Origin: an uncultured Bacteroidales bacterium
GTDB taxonomy: Bacteria > Bacteroidota > Bacteroidia > Bacteroidales > Bacteroidaceae
Length of the DNA stretch: 6,806 nucleotides
Reading direction: 5' to 3'
NCBI GenBank assembly: GCA_937896105.1
Contig: CALBKR010000123.1
Location: 1-6,806 of the forward strand
Shown: in pieces, positions 1 to 6,137 of the stretch
Layout of the letters: each line of letters opens with the position of its first letter
Numbering within the stretch: the first letter of the stretch is position 1
Translations under genes and position numbers: made by a program
The notes under the pieces: generated by a model
Seen by the model: only the letters and a program-made list of their open reading frames with translations
Told to the model about the DNA's origin: nothing
Databases searched by the model: none

Positions 1-243
1 CGCGACCTGATACCAAGACAGCAGTTCGATATTGCCCTGCAGGCTGCCATCGGCACAAAGATTATTGCACGTGAAACCATCAAGCAGGTGCGCAAGGATG
101 TGACTGCAAAGTGCTACGGTGGTGATGTGTCGCGTAAACGCAAGTTGCTCGAGAAACAGAAGAAGGGAAAGAAACGTATGAAGCAGATTGGCAATGTAGA
201 GGTTCCGCAGAAGGCGTTCCTTGCAGTGCTGAAGCTTGATTAA
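1..243 (+). CDS. lepA: Elongation factor 4 (LepA), C-terminal end, partial
   Basis: This is the last 80 codons of lepA, open at the left edge and ending at TAA 241-243. The frame reads [18 protein letters not shown] near its start, then a lysine-rich stretch ([19 protein letters not shown]) and [16 protein letters not shown] at the end. That order matches the LepA-specific C-terminal domain, which contacts tRNA and the ribosomal A-site region and is absent from other translational GTPases. LepA/EF4 is a ribosome-associated GTPase linked to back-translocation and to 30S assembly or initiation; its GTPase domain lies outside the window. The next gene starts 54 bases downstream and no clear terminator lies between, so read-through into ftsY is possible. 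Identification is secure from the C-terminal signature alone; the frame was read directly because the gene has no start inside the window. Confidence 0.95.
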   Translation, partial: RDLIPRQQFDIALQAAIGTKIIARETIKQVRKDVTAKCYGGDVSRKRKLLEKQKKGKKRMKQIGNVEVPQKAFLAVLKLD

Positions 244-297
244 TAATAATTGGAAACGACACGCCAAAGTGTGTTATAATGAAGATTTTATAGGAAT

Positions 298-1251
298 ATG
301 GGAATATTCAGTTTTTTCAGTAAAGAGAAGAAGGAGGTTCTTGACCAGGGACTTTCAAAGACAAAGCAGAGTGTATTCAGCAAGATAGCCCGTGCGATTG
401 CAGGCAAGAGCGAAATAGATGACGATGTGCTCGATAATCTCGAGGAGGTGCTTGTGACATCGGATGTGGGCGTTGAAACTACATTGAAGATTATTGACCG
501 TGTACAGCGTCGTGCGGCCAAAGACAAGTTTATGAACACAAGCGAACTCAACAAGCTGCTCAAGGATGAGATTGCGCAGCTGTTGATGGAGAACAATACC
601 GAGGATGGCGGTACATTCGACATTCCCACGACACCCGGCACCCCTTATGTGATAATGGTTGTAGGTGTGAACGGTGTAGGCAAGACGACTACCATTGGCA
701 AGCTTGCGCACCAGTACAAGAAGGCCGGCAAGAAGGTCTTCCTTGGTGCTGCCGACACCTTCCGCGCAGCCGCGGTGGAGCAGCTCGTCGAGTGGGGACG
801 CCGTGCCGATGTACCTGTAATAAAGCAGGGTATGGGCTCCGACCCGGCATCGGTGGCTTTCGACACACTCTCTTCGGCAGTTGCCAACAATGCCGATGTG
901 GTTATTATCGACACCGCAGGCCGCCTGCACAACAAGGTGGGCTTGATGAATGAGCTTACAAAGATAAAGAATGTGATGAAGAAGGTCGTGCCAACCGCGC
1001 CTAACGATGTGATGCTTGTGCTCGACGGCTCTACAGGACAGAATGCATTCGAGCAGGCAAAACAGTTTACCAAGGCGACCGAGGTGACATCGCTTGCCAT
1101 AACAAAGCTCGACGGCACGGCAAAGGGTGGTGTGGTAATAGGTATCAGCGACCAGTTCAAGATACCTGTGAAGTACATCGGCCTTGGCGAGGGTATCGAC
1201 CATCTGCAGATATTCAACCGCGAGGAGTTTGTCGATTCTTTATTCGGATAA
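298..1251 (+). CDS. ftsY: Signal recognition particle receptor FtsY
   Basis: FtsY is the GTPase receptor that docks SRP-ribosome-nascent chain complexes at the inner membrane for co-translational insertion. The 317-residue protein has the NG core only: a short amphipathic, basic N-terminus (MGIFSFFSKEKK), which is probably the membrane-binding helix, a helical N domain to about residue 100, then the G domain. Visible motifs are the P-loop GVNGVGKTT (123-131), DTFRAAA (153-159), DTAGR (205-209), TKLDGTAKGG (269-278) and the closing GLGEGIDHLQIF (295-306). The long acidic A domain of enterobacterial FtsY is missing, as is common in other phyla. The ATG at 298 fits because the amphipathic helix starts exactly there; an AGGA lies a few bases upstream. 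The stop is 3 bases from the rimO start, so the two are very likely co-transcribed. Nothing looks damaged. Confidence 0.97.
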   Translation: MGIFSFFSKEKKEVLDQGLSKTKQSVFSKIARAIAGKSEIDDDVLDNLEEVLVTSDVGVETTLKIIDRVQRRAAKDKFMNTSELNKLLKDEIAQLLMENNTEDGGTFDIPTTPGTPYVIMVVGVNGVGKTTTIGKLAHQYKKAGKKVFLGAADTFRAAAVEQLVEWGRRADVPVIKQGMGSDPASVAFDTLSSAVANNADVVIIDTAGRLHNKVGLMNELTKIKNVMKKVVPTAPNDVMLVLDGSTGQNAFEQAKQFTKATEVTSLAITKLDGTAKGGVVIGISDQFKIPVKYIGLGEGIDHLQIFNREEFVDSLFG

Positions 1252-1254
1252 GAG

Positions 1255-2556
1255 ATGAAACGCAACCGTGTAGATGTTATAACGATGGGATGCTCGAAGA
1301 ATCTTGTCGATTCGGAGCACCTGATGCGCCAGCTGCAGGAGTGTGGCTACGAGGTTACACACGACAGCGAGGAGCCTTGCGGCGAGATTGCTGTGATAAA
1401 CACCTGTGGCTTTATAGGCGACGCAAAGCAGGAGTCGATAAATATGATACTCGAGTTCTGCCAGCGCAAGGAGCAGGGCGACCTGAAAAGGCTCTATGTG
1501 ATGGGGTGTCTTTCGGAACGCTACCTCACCGAACTACGCGAGGAGATTACACAAGTCGACAAGTTCTATGGCAAGTTCAACTGGACAGAGCTGCTTGCCG
1601 ACCTCAAACAGCAGTATCGCGAGGAACTCGCTGCCGAGCGTGTGTTGACGACACCGGGACATTATGCCTACATAAAGATATCCGAGGGCTGCAACCGCCG
1701 TTGTGCTTACTGTGCAATTCCCATAATAACCGGCGCACATAAATCGCGCCCGATAGAGGATATCGTTGCCGAGGTGCGCAGCCTTGTTGCAAAGGGCGTC
1801 AAGGAGTTCCAGATAATTGCACAGGAACTCACATTCTATGGTGTCGACCTCTACAAGAAACAGAGCATTGCCGGACTTGTCGAGAGAATTTCGGACATCG
1901 AAGGTGTGGAGTGGATACGCCTGCACTATGCCTACCCGAGCAATTTCCCCTATGACCTGTTGCGTGTGATGCGTGAGCGTGACAATGTGTGCAAGTACCT
2001 TGACATAGCGTTGCAGCACGTGAGTACAAAGGTTCTGAAAAAGATGCAGCGCAATGTCACGAAAGAGGATACATACGCACTCGTGCAACGTATGCGTGAA
2101 GAGGTTCCCGGTATTTGCCTGCGCACAACGATGATGGTAGGCTTCCCCGGTGAAGGCGAGAAAGAGTTCGAGGAGCTGATTGAGTTCGTGAAGTGGGCGA
2201 AATTCGACCGCCTCGGTGCATTCGCCTATTGCGAGGAGGAGGGCACATACGCTGCACAGAACTACCGCGACAGCATCTCGAAAAAGAAGAAACAGGAGCG
2301 TCTCGACCGCCTTATGGAGGTTCAGCAGAGAATTTCCACACGACTTAACGAGGCGAAGGTCGACAACACCTACCGCACGGTAATAGACAGAGTCGAGGGC
2401 GATTATTATATAGGTCGCACCGAATTCGATTCTCCCGATGTTGATACTGAGGTGCTGATAAGTAGAGCCGAAGGCACGCTCGAAATTGGCGCTTTCTACA
2501 ATGTACGTATAACCGATGCCGCCGAATTCGACCTGATGGGAACCGTAGTGAAATAA
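1255..2556 (+). CDS. rimO: Ribosomal protein S12 methylthiotransferase RimO
   Basis: RimO is a radical-SAM enzyme that adds a methylthio group to the beta carbon of a conserved aspartate of ribosomal protein S12 (Asp88 in E. coli), using two 4Fe-4S clusters. The 433-residue protein has the full layout. The N-terminal UPF0004 domain carries the three auxiliary-cluster cysteines: C13 in MGCSKN, C51 in NTCGF and C85 in VMGC. The radical-SAM core has the triad C146, C150 and C153 in CNRRCAYC, and MVGFPGE at 294-300. A C-terminal TRAM domain (about 370-433) contains GRTEFDSPDVD, which resembles RimO more than MiaB or MtaB. The AQELTFYGVDLY segment (189-200) is the RimO-type region after the cluster. 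Length is normal. The start is 3 bases after the ftsY stop with only weak AGAG upstream; the next gene follows closely. Confidence 0.95.
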   Translation: MKRNRVDVITMGCSKNLVDSEHLMRQLQECGYEVTHDSEEPCGEIAVINTCGFIGDAKQESINMILEFCQRKEQGDLKRLYVMGCLSERYLTELREEITQVDKFYGKFNWTELLADLKQQYREELAAERVLTTPGHYAYIKISEGCNRRCAYCAIPIITGAHKSRPIEDIVAEVRSLVAKGVKEFQIIAQELTFYGVDLYKKQSIAGLVERISDIEGVEWIRLHYAYPSNFPYDLLRVMRERDNVCKYLDIALQHVSTKVLKKMQRNVTKEDTYALVQRMREEVPGICLRTTMMVGFPGEGEKEFEELIEFVKWAKFDRLGAFAYCEEEGTYAAQNYRDSISKKKKQERLDRLMEVQQRISTRLNEAKVDNTYRTVIDRVEGDYYIGRTEFDSPDVDTEVLISRAEGTLEIGAFYNVRITDAAEFDLMGTVVK

Positions 2557-2571
2557 TTGAGACACGACAAT

Positions 2572-2844
2572 ATGAACAACAAGGAGTTTATTAGCAGATT
2601 GGCAAAGAGGTGCAACACCACGGTCGCGGATGCAACGACCAATGTGGAGACACTTGTGGGTCTTATGACCGGTTGCCTGAAAGAGAATGACCAGCTCAAC
2701 ATATCGGGCTTTGGCATCCTTGAGGTGAAGATGCGCAACGAGAGACTGTCGGTAAATCCAAAGACCGGTCAGCGTTTCCTTGTGCCGCCCAAGATTGTGC
2801 CGGCATTCAAGCCAAGCAACAAGCTGAAAGATAAATTCAAATAA
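2572..2844 (+). CDS. HU-family DNA-binding protein, small (90 aa)
   Basis: This is a single-domain HU/IHF-type nucleoid protein of standard length. Such proteins bind DNA as dimers, bending and compacting it. The helical body covers about residues 1-40, followed by the family signature ISGFGILEVKMRNERLSVNPKTG (44-66), with the DNA-intercalating proline at P63, then the second arm strand and the C-terminal helix PSNKLKDKF. I chose ATG 2572 over the in-frame TTG at 2557, which directly abuts the rimO stop: MNNKEFISRL is the usual start of Bacteroidales members of this family, and the TTG version only adds MRHDN. The gene lies 15 bases after rimO and 17 before a second HU-domain gene, so the products could be made together and possibly pair. 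Whether it acts as a general HU or a site-specific IHF-like protein cannot be told from the sequence. Confidence 0.93.
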   Translation: MNNKEFISRLAKRCNTTVADATTNVETLVGLMTGCLKENDQLNISGFGILEVKMRNERLSVNPKTGQRFLVPPKIVPAFKPSNKLKDKFK

Positions 2845-2847
2845 ATT

Positions 2848-2854
2848 AAGGAGA
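2848..2854 (+). promoter_or_regulatory. Strong Shine-Dalgarno site before the HU-LysM gene
   Basis: AAGGAGA lies 7 bases before the ATG at 2862 and is a close match to the anti-Shine-Dalgarno sequence. It supports that ATG as the start. It stands out because the other starts here have only weak or no such site, as is usual in Bacteroidetes, where initiation depends more on A-rich, unstructured leaders. Confidence 0.65.
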
Positions 2855-2861
2855 TATAGCT

Positions 2862-4190
2862 ATGGATGCAAAACTGAACCAGTCCGACCTGATTTCGTTG
2901 ATGGCAAAAGAGAGCAATATCTCTGCAGCCAAAGCCGAAATGTTTACCAAAGCCTTCTTTGATATCATAATCGAAGGCTTGGAGCAGGATGGCATTGTGA
3001 AGATAAACGGCCTTGGAACATTCAAGGTAACCGATGTGGCAAGCCGCAGCAGCGTGGATGTGAATACCGGTGAAAAGATTGAGATTAAAGGACACAAGAA
3101 ACTGACATTCACTCCTGCCGATGCCTTGAAGGATGAAGTGAACCAGCCTTTTGCAATGTTCGAGCCGGTTGAGGTGGACGATACCTACCAGCCCGATGTA
3201 CAGGCCGAGGAAACCGAAGATACTGAAACCAACAACGATATAGCCGAGAAACCTGCTGTTGCGGATGATGTGCCACAGGCAATGTCTGTTGCGGATGCAG
3301 AATTGGAACAGCCTGTTGAGGGTGTAGCCAACGAAGAGGGTGCTCAGCACCTGGTTACTGAAGAGACCGCTGCAGTTGAAGAACCGCAACAGGAACAACC
3401 AACCGAAACGGTTGAAGAGAAGGTTGATGCTCCCGAGCAGAATGTTGTTCCCCAGGAGAGACCTGCAGAACCTGTTCTTGTGCGTGTGCCCAAGAAAAAG
3501 CAACCGGAGACAAAGGCGGTCGAAAAGCCCAAGAAGAGAGGTGCTTGGCGTTATATTGCTGTTGCTGTCGTTGTCATTGTAGCGGCGTTTGCAGGCTTCA
3601 CTATTATGACAGGAGAAGAAAAGGGCGCAGAAAACAGCAATAGTGCAGCAACCGCAGAGAACCTGCTTGCCGACAATAACCCGACGACCGAAGTTGTTGC
3701 TCAGGTAACGGAGCCTAAGAACGATGCTCCTGTTGCTGCTGCAATAGAAGAAACAACGACCGCAGCAACTGTTGTCGATGAAACACCCGAACAGTTGCCG
3801 GAGCCGGCCGCTGATGTAGTGGCAGAGCGGCAGATTGTCGAGGAAGCGGTTGCAGAACAGCCGGCATCCGATGCTGTTGTAGAGCAACCCTCTACTGATG
3901 CTGCAGAGCAAACTATTGCCGAGGATAAATATGAATTCGTTATGGTTCAGGAGTTGGCATCTACAAGACTCGGGAACATAACACTTGCTGATACGTTGTT
4001 ATATGTAGCCGATGGCGAACTTGCATTGCATACGGTGGCGGCTGACGAGACATTGACAAAGATTGCAAGGAAATATTTCGGCGACAAGAAACTGTGGCCA
4101 TACATTGTTAAATATAATAATATGGCAAAGCCCGATGCCTTGCGCGAAGGTATGGAGATACGTATCCCGCGTCTTATTCCTAACGAATAG
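2862..4190 (+). CDS. Membrane-anchored HU-domain protein with periplasmic LysM domain
   Basis: The 442-residue protein combines three modules. Residues 1-97 form an HU/IHF fold: helices to about 45, NGLGTFKV at 49-56, the arm VDVNTGEKIEIKGHKKLTF at 65-83, and a helix ending NQPF. Residues 98-205 are a disordered-looking, strongly acidic linker rich in Glu, Val, Pro and Ala. A basic patch (KKKQ, KPKKRGAWR, 211-230) precedes a hydrophobic helix at about 231-249 (YIAVAVVVIVAAFAGFTIM). The positive-inside rule puts the HU domain in the cytoplasm and the rest in the periplasm. A second acidic linker (252-355) leads to a conserved-looking segment, then a LysM domain at about 389-437 (HTVAADETLTKIARKYFGDKKLWPYIVKYNN ending MEIRIPRL), a fold that binds glycan chains of peptidoglycan. 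The arm lacks the usual intercalating proline (V67 in its place). Inference: a chromosome-membrane-wall tether, or a wall protein whose HU domain does something else. Probably the last gene of the ftsY-rimO-HU run. Confidence 0.88.
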   Translation: MDAKLNQSDLISLMAKESNISAAKAEMFTKAFFDIIIEGLEQDGIVKINGLGTFKVTDVASRSSVDVNTGEKIEIKGHKKLTFTPADALKDEVNQPFAMFEPVEVDDTYQPDVQAEETEDTETNNDIAEKPAVADDVPQAMSVADAELEQPVEGVANEEGAQHLVTEETAAVEEPQQEQPTETVEEKVDAPEQNVVPQERPAEPVLVRVPKKKQPETKAVEKPKKRGAWRYIAVAVVVIVAAFAGFTIMTGEEKGAENSNSAATAENLLADNNPTTEVVAQVTEPKNDAPVAAAIEETTTAATVVDETPEQLPEPAADVVAERQIVEEAVAEQPASDAVVEQPSTDAAEQTIAEDKYEFVMVQELASTRLGNITLADTLLYVADGELALHTVAADETLTKIARKYFGDKKLWPYIVKYNNMAKPDALREGMEIRIPRLIPNE

Positions 4191-4196
4191 GCATCC

Positions 4197-4254
4197 GTTA
4201 AGTTAAAGTATGTTTAACGCTAACAGTGGTTAAATCAATTTTATAGTATTTAAC
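4197..4254. repeat. Cluster of five GTTAA/TTAAC motifs forming inverted repeats
   Basis: GTTAA occurs at 4197-4201, 4202-4206 and 4229-4233, and its reverse complement TTAAC at 4214-4218 and 4250-4254. The copies can pair as CGTTAA with TTAACG (4196-4201 with 4214-4219), as GTTAAA with TTTAAC (4202-4207 with 4213-4218), and as GTTAAAT with ATTTAAC (4229-4235 with 4248-4254). The cluster sits between the HU-LysM stop and the -7 element of the MoxR gene. It may be an operator, a weak terminator, or AT-rich spacer with chance repeats. Confidence 0.55.
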
Positions 4255-4268
4255 ACACGATTTTTTTT
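4229..4268 (+). terminator. Possible weak intrinsic terminator after the HU-LysM gene
   Basis: A perfect 7-base inverted repeat (GTTAAAT / ATTTAAC) with a 12-base loop is followed six bases later by eight T (4261-4268). The stem is AT-rich and the T run is offset, so it would be a poor terminator. Placement at the end of the left gene block is the main argument for it; the T run may instead belong to the upstream part of the next promoter. Confidence 0.25.
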
Positions 4269-4276
4269 ATTCGTAC

Positions 4277-4284
4277 TACTTTTG
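4277..4284 (+). promoter_or_regulatory. Bacteroidetes-type -7 promoter element before the MoxR gene
   Basis: TACTTTTG matches the Bacteroidetes primary-sigma -7 consensus TAnnTTTG exactly. It lies 35 bases before the ATG, which would give a leader of roughly 30 bases that is almost all A and C (4285-4319), typical of well-translated genes in this phylum without a Shine-Dalgarno site. No good -33 TTTG is found at the expected 19-21 base spacing (that region reads AACACA), so strength or dependence on an activator is uncertain. It would drive the MoxR-DUF58-Bat genes. Confidence 0.6.
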
Positions 4285-4319
4285 CCCAAAACAAAACAAA
4301 AATATACAAAAACATAATT

Positions 4320-5315
4320 ATGAGTGCAACAATTGACATTCGAGAACTGAATGAGATGATTGAAAAGCAGAGTGCTTTCGTGACAAACCTGCAGACAGGA
4401 ATGGGGCAGGTAATCGTTGGCCAGAAACATCTGGTAGAGTCGTTGCTCATCGGATTGCTTTCCGATGGACATATCCTGCTCGAGGGTATGCCCGGTTTGG
4501 CAAAGACACTTGCCATAAAAACTTTGTCCGACCTCATCGATGCCGATTTCAGCCGCATACAGTTCACTCCCGACCTTCTCCCGGCCGATGTCGTGGGTAC
4601 TATGGTCTATAGCCAGAAGAGCGAGGAGTTCAAGGTGAAACAGGGTCCTGTATTCGCGAATTTTGTGCTTGCCGACGAGATTAACCGTGCACCGGCAAAG
4701 GTTCAGAGTGCACTTCTCGAGGCTATGCAGGAGCGTCAGGTGACAATAGGTAAGGAGACATTCAAACTCCCGCAGCCCTTCCTTGTAATGGCAACGCAGA
4801 ACCCAGTTGAGCAGGAGGGTACATACCCGCTCCCCGAGGCGCAGGTCGACCGTTTTATGCTTAAGGTGGTCATAGGTTATCCCGAACTTTCGGAAGAGAA
4901 ACGTATCATACGCCAGAATATTACCGGCGAGAAGATTGAGGTTAAACCTCTGCTCAAGCCCGAGGATATCGTCGAGGCACGCAAAGTGGTGCGTCAGGTA
5001 TATCTTGACGAGAAAATCGAGCAGTATATCGCCGATATTGTCTTTGCTACACGTTTCCCTGACAGGTATGGTATGAAGGAGGTCAAGGATTATATCTCCT
5101 TCGGAGCATCGCCACGTGCATCCATCAACCTTGCACTGGCAGCACGCGCCTATGCATTCATCAAGCGCAGAGGTTACGTTATTCCCGAGGATGTGCGCGC
5201 CGTTGCACACGATGTGCTCCGTCACCGCATCGGTTTGAGCTATGAGGCAGAGGCCAACAACCTGACGACCGACGAGATAGTAAGCCTTGTTCTGAACAGC
5301 GTTGAGGTACCCTAA
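4320..5315 (+). CDS. MoxR-family AAA+ ATPase of the Bat locus
   Basis: MoxR proteins are AAA+ ATPases thought to act as chaperones that mature or activate complexes together with vWA-domain partners. The 331-residue protein is full length for the family. Motifs seen: Walker A GMPGLAKT (56-63), Walker B VLADEIN (116-122), the MoxR-typical RAPAKVQSALLEAMQERQVT (123-142), sensor 1 ATQNP (158-162), PEAQVDRF with R178 (172-179), and a C-terminal lid with GASPRAS (262-268). The start at ATG 4320 follows an A-rich leader with no Shine-Dalgarno site. The DUF58 gene begins 6 bases after the stop, the standard MoxR-DUF58 pairing; in Bacteroidetes this pair heads the Bat locus, named from Bacteroides fragilis aerotolerance work. 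The client proteins are not known from sequence. The likely promoter is the -7 element at 4277. Confidence 0.93.
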   Translation: MSATIDIRELNEMIEKQSAFVTNLQTGMGQVIVGQKHLVESLLIGLLSDGHILLEGMPGLAKTLAIKTLSDLIDADFSRIQFTPDLLPADVVGTMVYSQKSEEFKVKQGPVFANFVLADEINRAPAKVQSALLEAMQERQVTIGKETFKLPQPFLVMATQNPVEQEGTYPLPEAQVDRFMLKVVIGYPELSEEKRIIRQNITGEKIEVKPLLKPEDIVEARKVVRQVYLDEKIEQYIADIVFATRFPDRYGMKEVKDYISFGASPRASINLALAARAYAFIKRRGYVIPEDVRAVAHDVLRHRIGLSYEAEANNLTTDEIVSLVLNSVEVP

Positions 5316-5321
5316 CGAGAG

Positions 5322-6137
5322 ATGGAGACGACTGAGCTCATAAAGAAGGTCCGTAAGATAGAGATTAAGACGCGTGGTCTTTCGCACAATATCTTTGCTG
5401 GCCAGTATCACTCGGCCTTCAAGGGACGCGGTATGTCCTTCAGCGAGGTGCGCGAGTATCAATATGGCGACGATGTGCGCGATATTGACTGGAATGTTAC
5501 CGCACGCTTCAACAAACCCTACATAAAGGTTTTTGAAGAGGAGCGTGAGTTGACCGTGATGCTTCTTGTCGACCTATCGGACAGCCTTGATTTCGGAACT
5601 TCGGTGCGCACAAAACGTGAGACATTGACCGAGATTGCCGCGACCATTGCTTTTGCGGCAATACAGAACAATGACAAGATAGGTGTGATATTCTTCACCG
5701 ACAAGGTCGAGAAATTCATACCCCCTCAAAAAGGGCGTAAGCATATCCTTTATATAATAAGGGAATTGCTGAATTTTGAGCCCGACAGCAAGAGTACCGA
5801 TATAAAAGTTCCGTTGCAGTATCTCACCAATGCAATTAAAAAGCGTTGTACGGCATTCCTGTTGAGCGATTTCATTTGCGATACTGACTACAGCAACGCA
5901 ATGACTATCGCTAACCGAAAGCACGACCTCGTGGCTATACAGGTCTATGACCGTCGCCTTGCCGAGTTGCCCGATGTCGGTCTAATCAAGGTGCGTGACG
6001 CCGAAGGCGGTGGCGAGATGTATATCGACACATCATCAAGGAAGGTGCGTGAAGCACAGCGCGAATGGTGGAACAGGCGACACGTTGAAGACGACATTGC
6101 AGAAAAGCCGTGTCGACTCGGTATCGGTGCGCACTGA
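5322..6137 (+). CDS. DUF58 (vWA-like) protein, C-terminus shifted out of frame
   Basis: DUF58 proteins have a vWA-like fold and work with the neighbouring MoxR ATPase. The family core is clear: FKGRGMSFSEVREYQYGDDV with RDIDWNVTAR (33-62), and the vWA strand LLVDLSDSLDFG (81-92) with a metal-site DxSxS arrangement at D84, S86 and S88. The last expected stretch in this frame is YIDTSSRKVREAQREWWNRR (234-253). After that the frame gives an unrelated 18-residue tail (HVEDDIAEKPCRLGIGAH) and stops at 6137. The normal DUF58 ending, SRVDSVSVRTDQDYVKALLALF, is intact in the next frame, so I infer a small indel at about 6075-6080. Repaired, the protein would be about 288 residues, normal for the family. 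Either the gene makes a truncated product or the sequence has an error here. It starts 6 bases after the MoxR stop and is clearly in the same operon. Confidence 0.88.
   Translation: METTELIKKVRKIEIKTRGLSHNIFAGQYHSAFKGRGMSFSEVREYQYGDDVRDIDWNVTARFNKPYIKVFEEERELTVMLLVDLSDSLDFGTSVRTKRETLTEIAATIAFAAIQNNDKIGVIFFTDKVEKFIPPQKGRKHILYIIRELLNFEPDSKSTDIKVPLQYLTNAIKKRCTAFLLSDFICDTDYSNAMTIANRKHDLVAIQVYDRRLAELPDVGLIKVRDAEGGGEMYIDTSSRKVREAQREWWNRRHVEDDIAEKPCRLGIGAH

Noticed and set aside
250..280. A sigma-70-like TTGGAA and TATAAT pair (19-base spacer) before ftsY
   Set aside because: Bacteroidetes primary sigma uses TTTG / TAnnTTTG rather than the E. coli consensus, and no TAnnTTTG is present there. An AT-rich spacer gives such a match by chance.
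355..1203. A 282-codon open frame on the minus strand, plus further minus-strand frames at 288-641 and 645-1265
   Set aside because: All lie inside ftsY, whose GTPase motifs fix the coding frame. They have low-complexity or Cys/His-rich translations and no promoter or start signal.
1534..2565. A 343-codon open frame on the minus strand
   Set aside because: It is a shadow of rimO, which has all its cysteine motifs on the plus strand.
2557..2571. A TTG start for the small HU gene directly after the rimO stop
   Set aside because: It adds only five residues before MNNKEF, the usual family start, and there is no supporting ribosome site. ATG 2572 is preferred.
2769..3911. A 380-codon open frame on the minus strand
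   Set aside because: It is antisense to the HU-LysM gene. Its Cys/Leu/Arg/Phe-rich translation mirrors the Glu/Ala/Val codons of the linkers and shows no recognisable family.
4191..4319. A small RNA gene or riboswitch in the spacer
   Set aside because: The only structures are short AT-rich hairpins, with no conserved riboswitch core or tRNA-like fold. The region is adequately explained as a terminator or operator plus promoter.
4230..5462. A 410-codon open frame on the minus strand
   Set aside because: It lies opposite the well-supported moxR gene and runs into the promoter and DUF58 regions. Its translation is rich in Cys, His and Leu with no domain, as expected for a shadow of codon bias.
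6072..6085. Programmed ribosomal frameshifting in the DUF58 gene
   Set aside because: No slippery heptamer, stimulatory Shine-Dalgarno-like site or stop codon at the shift point is visible, and the family is normally made from one frame.
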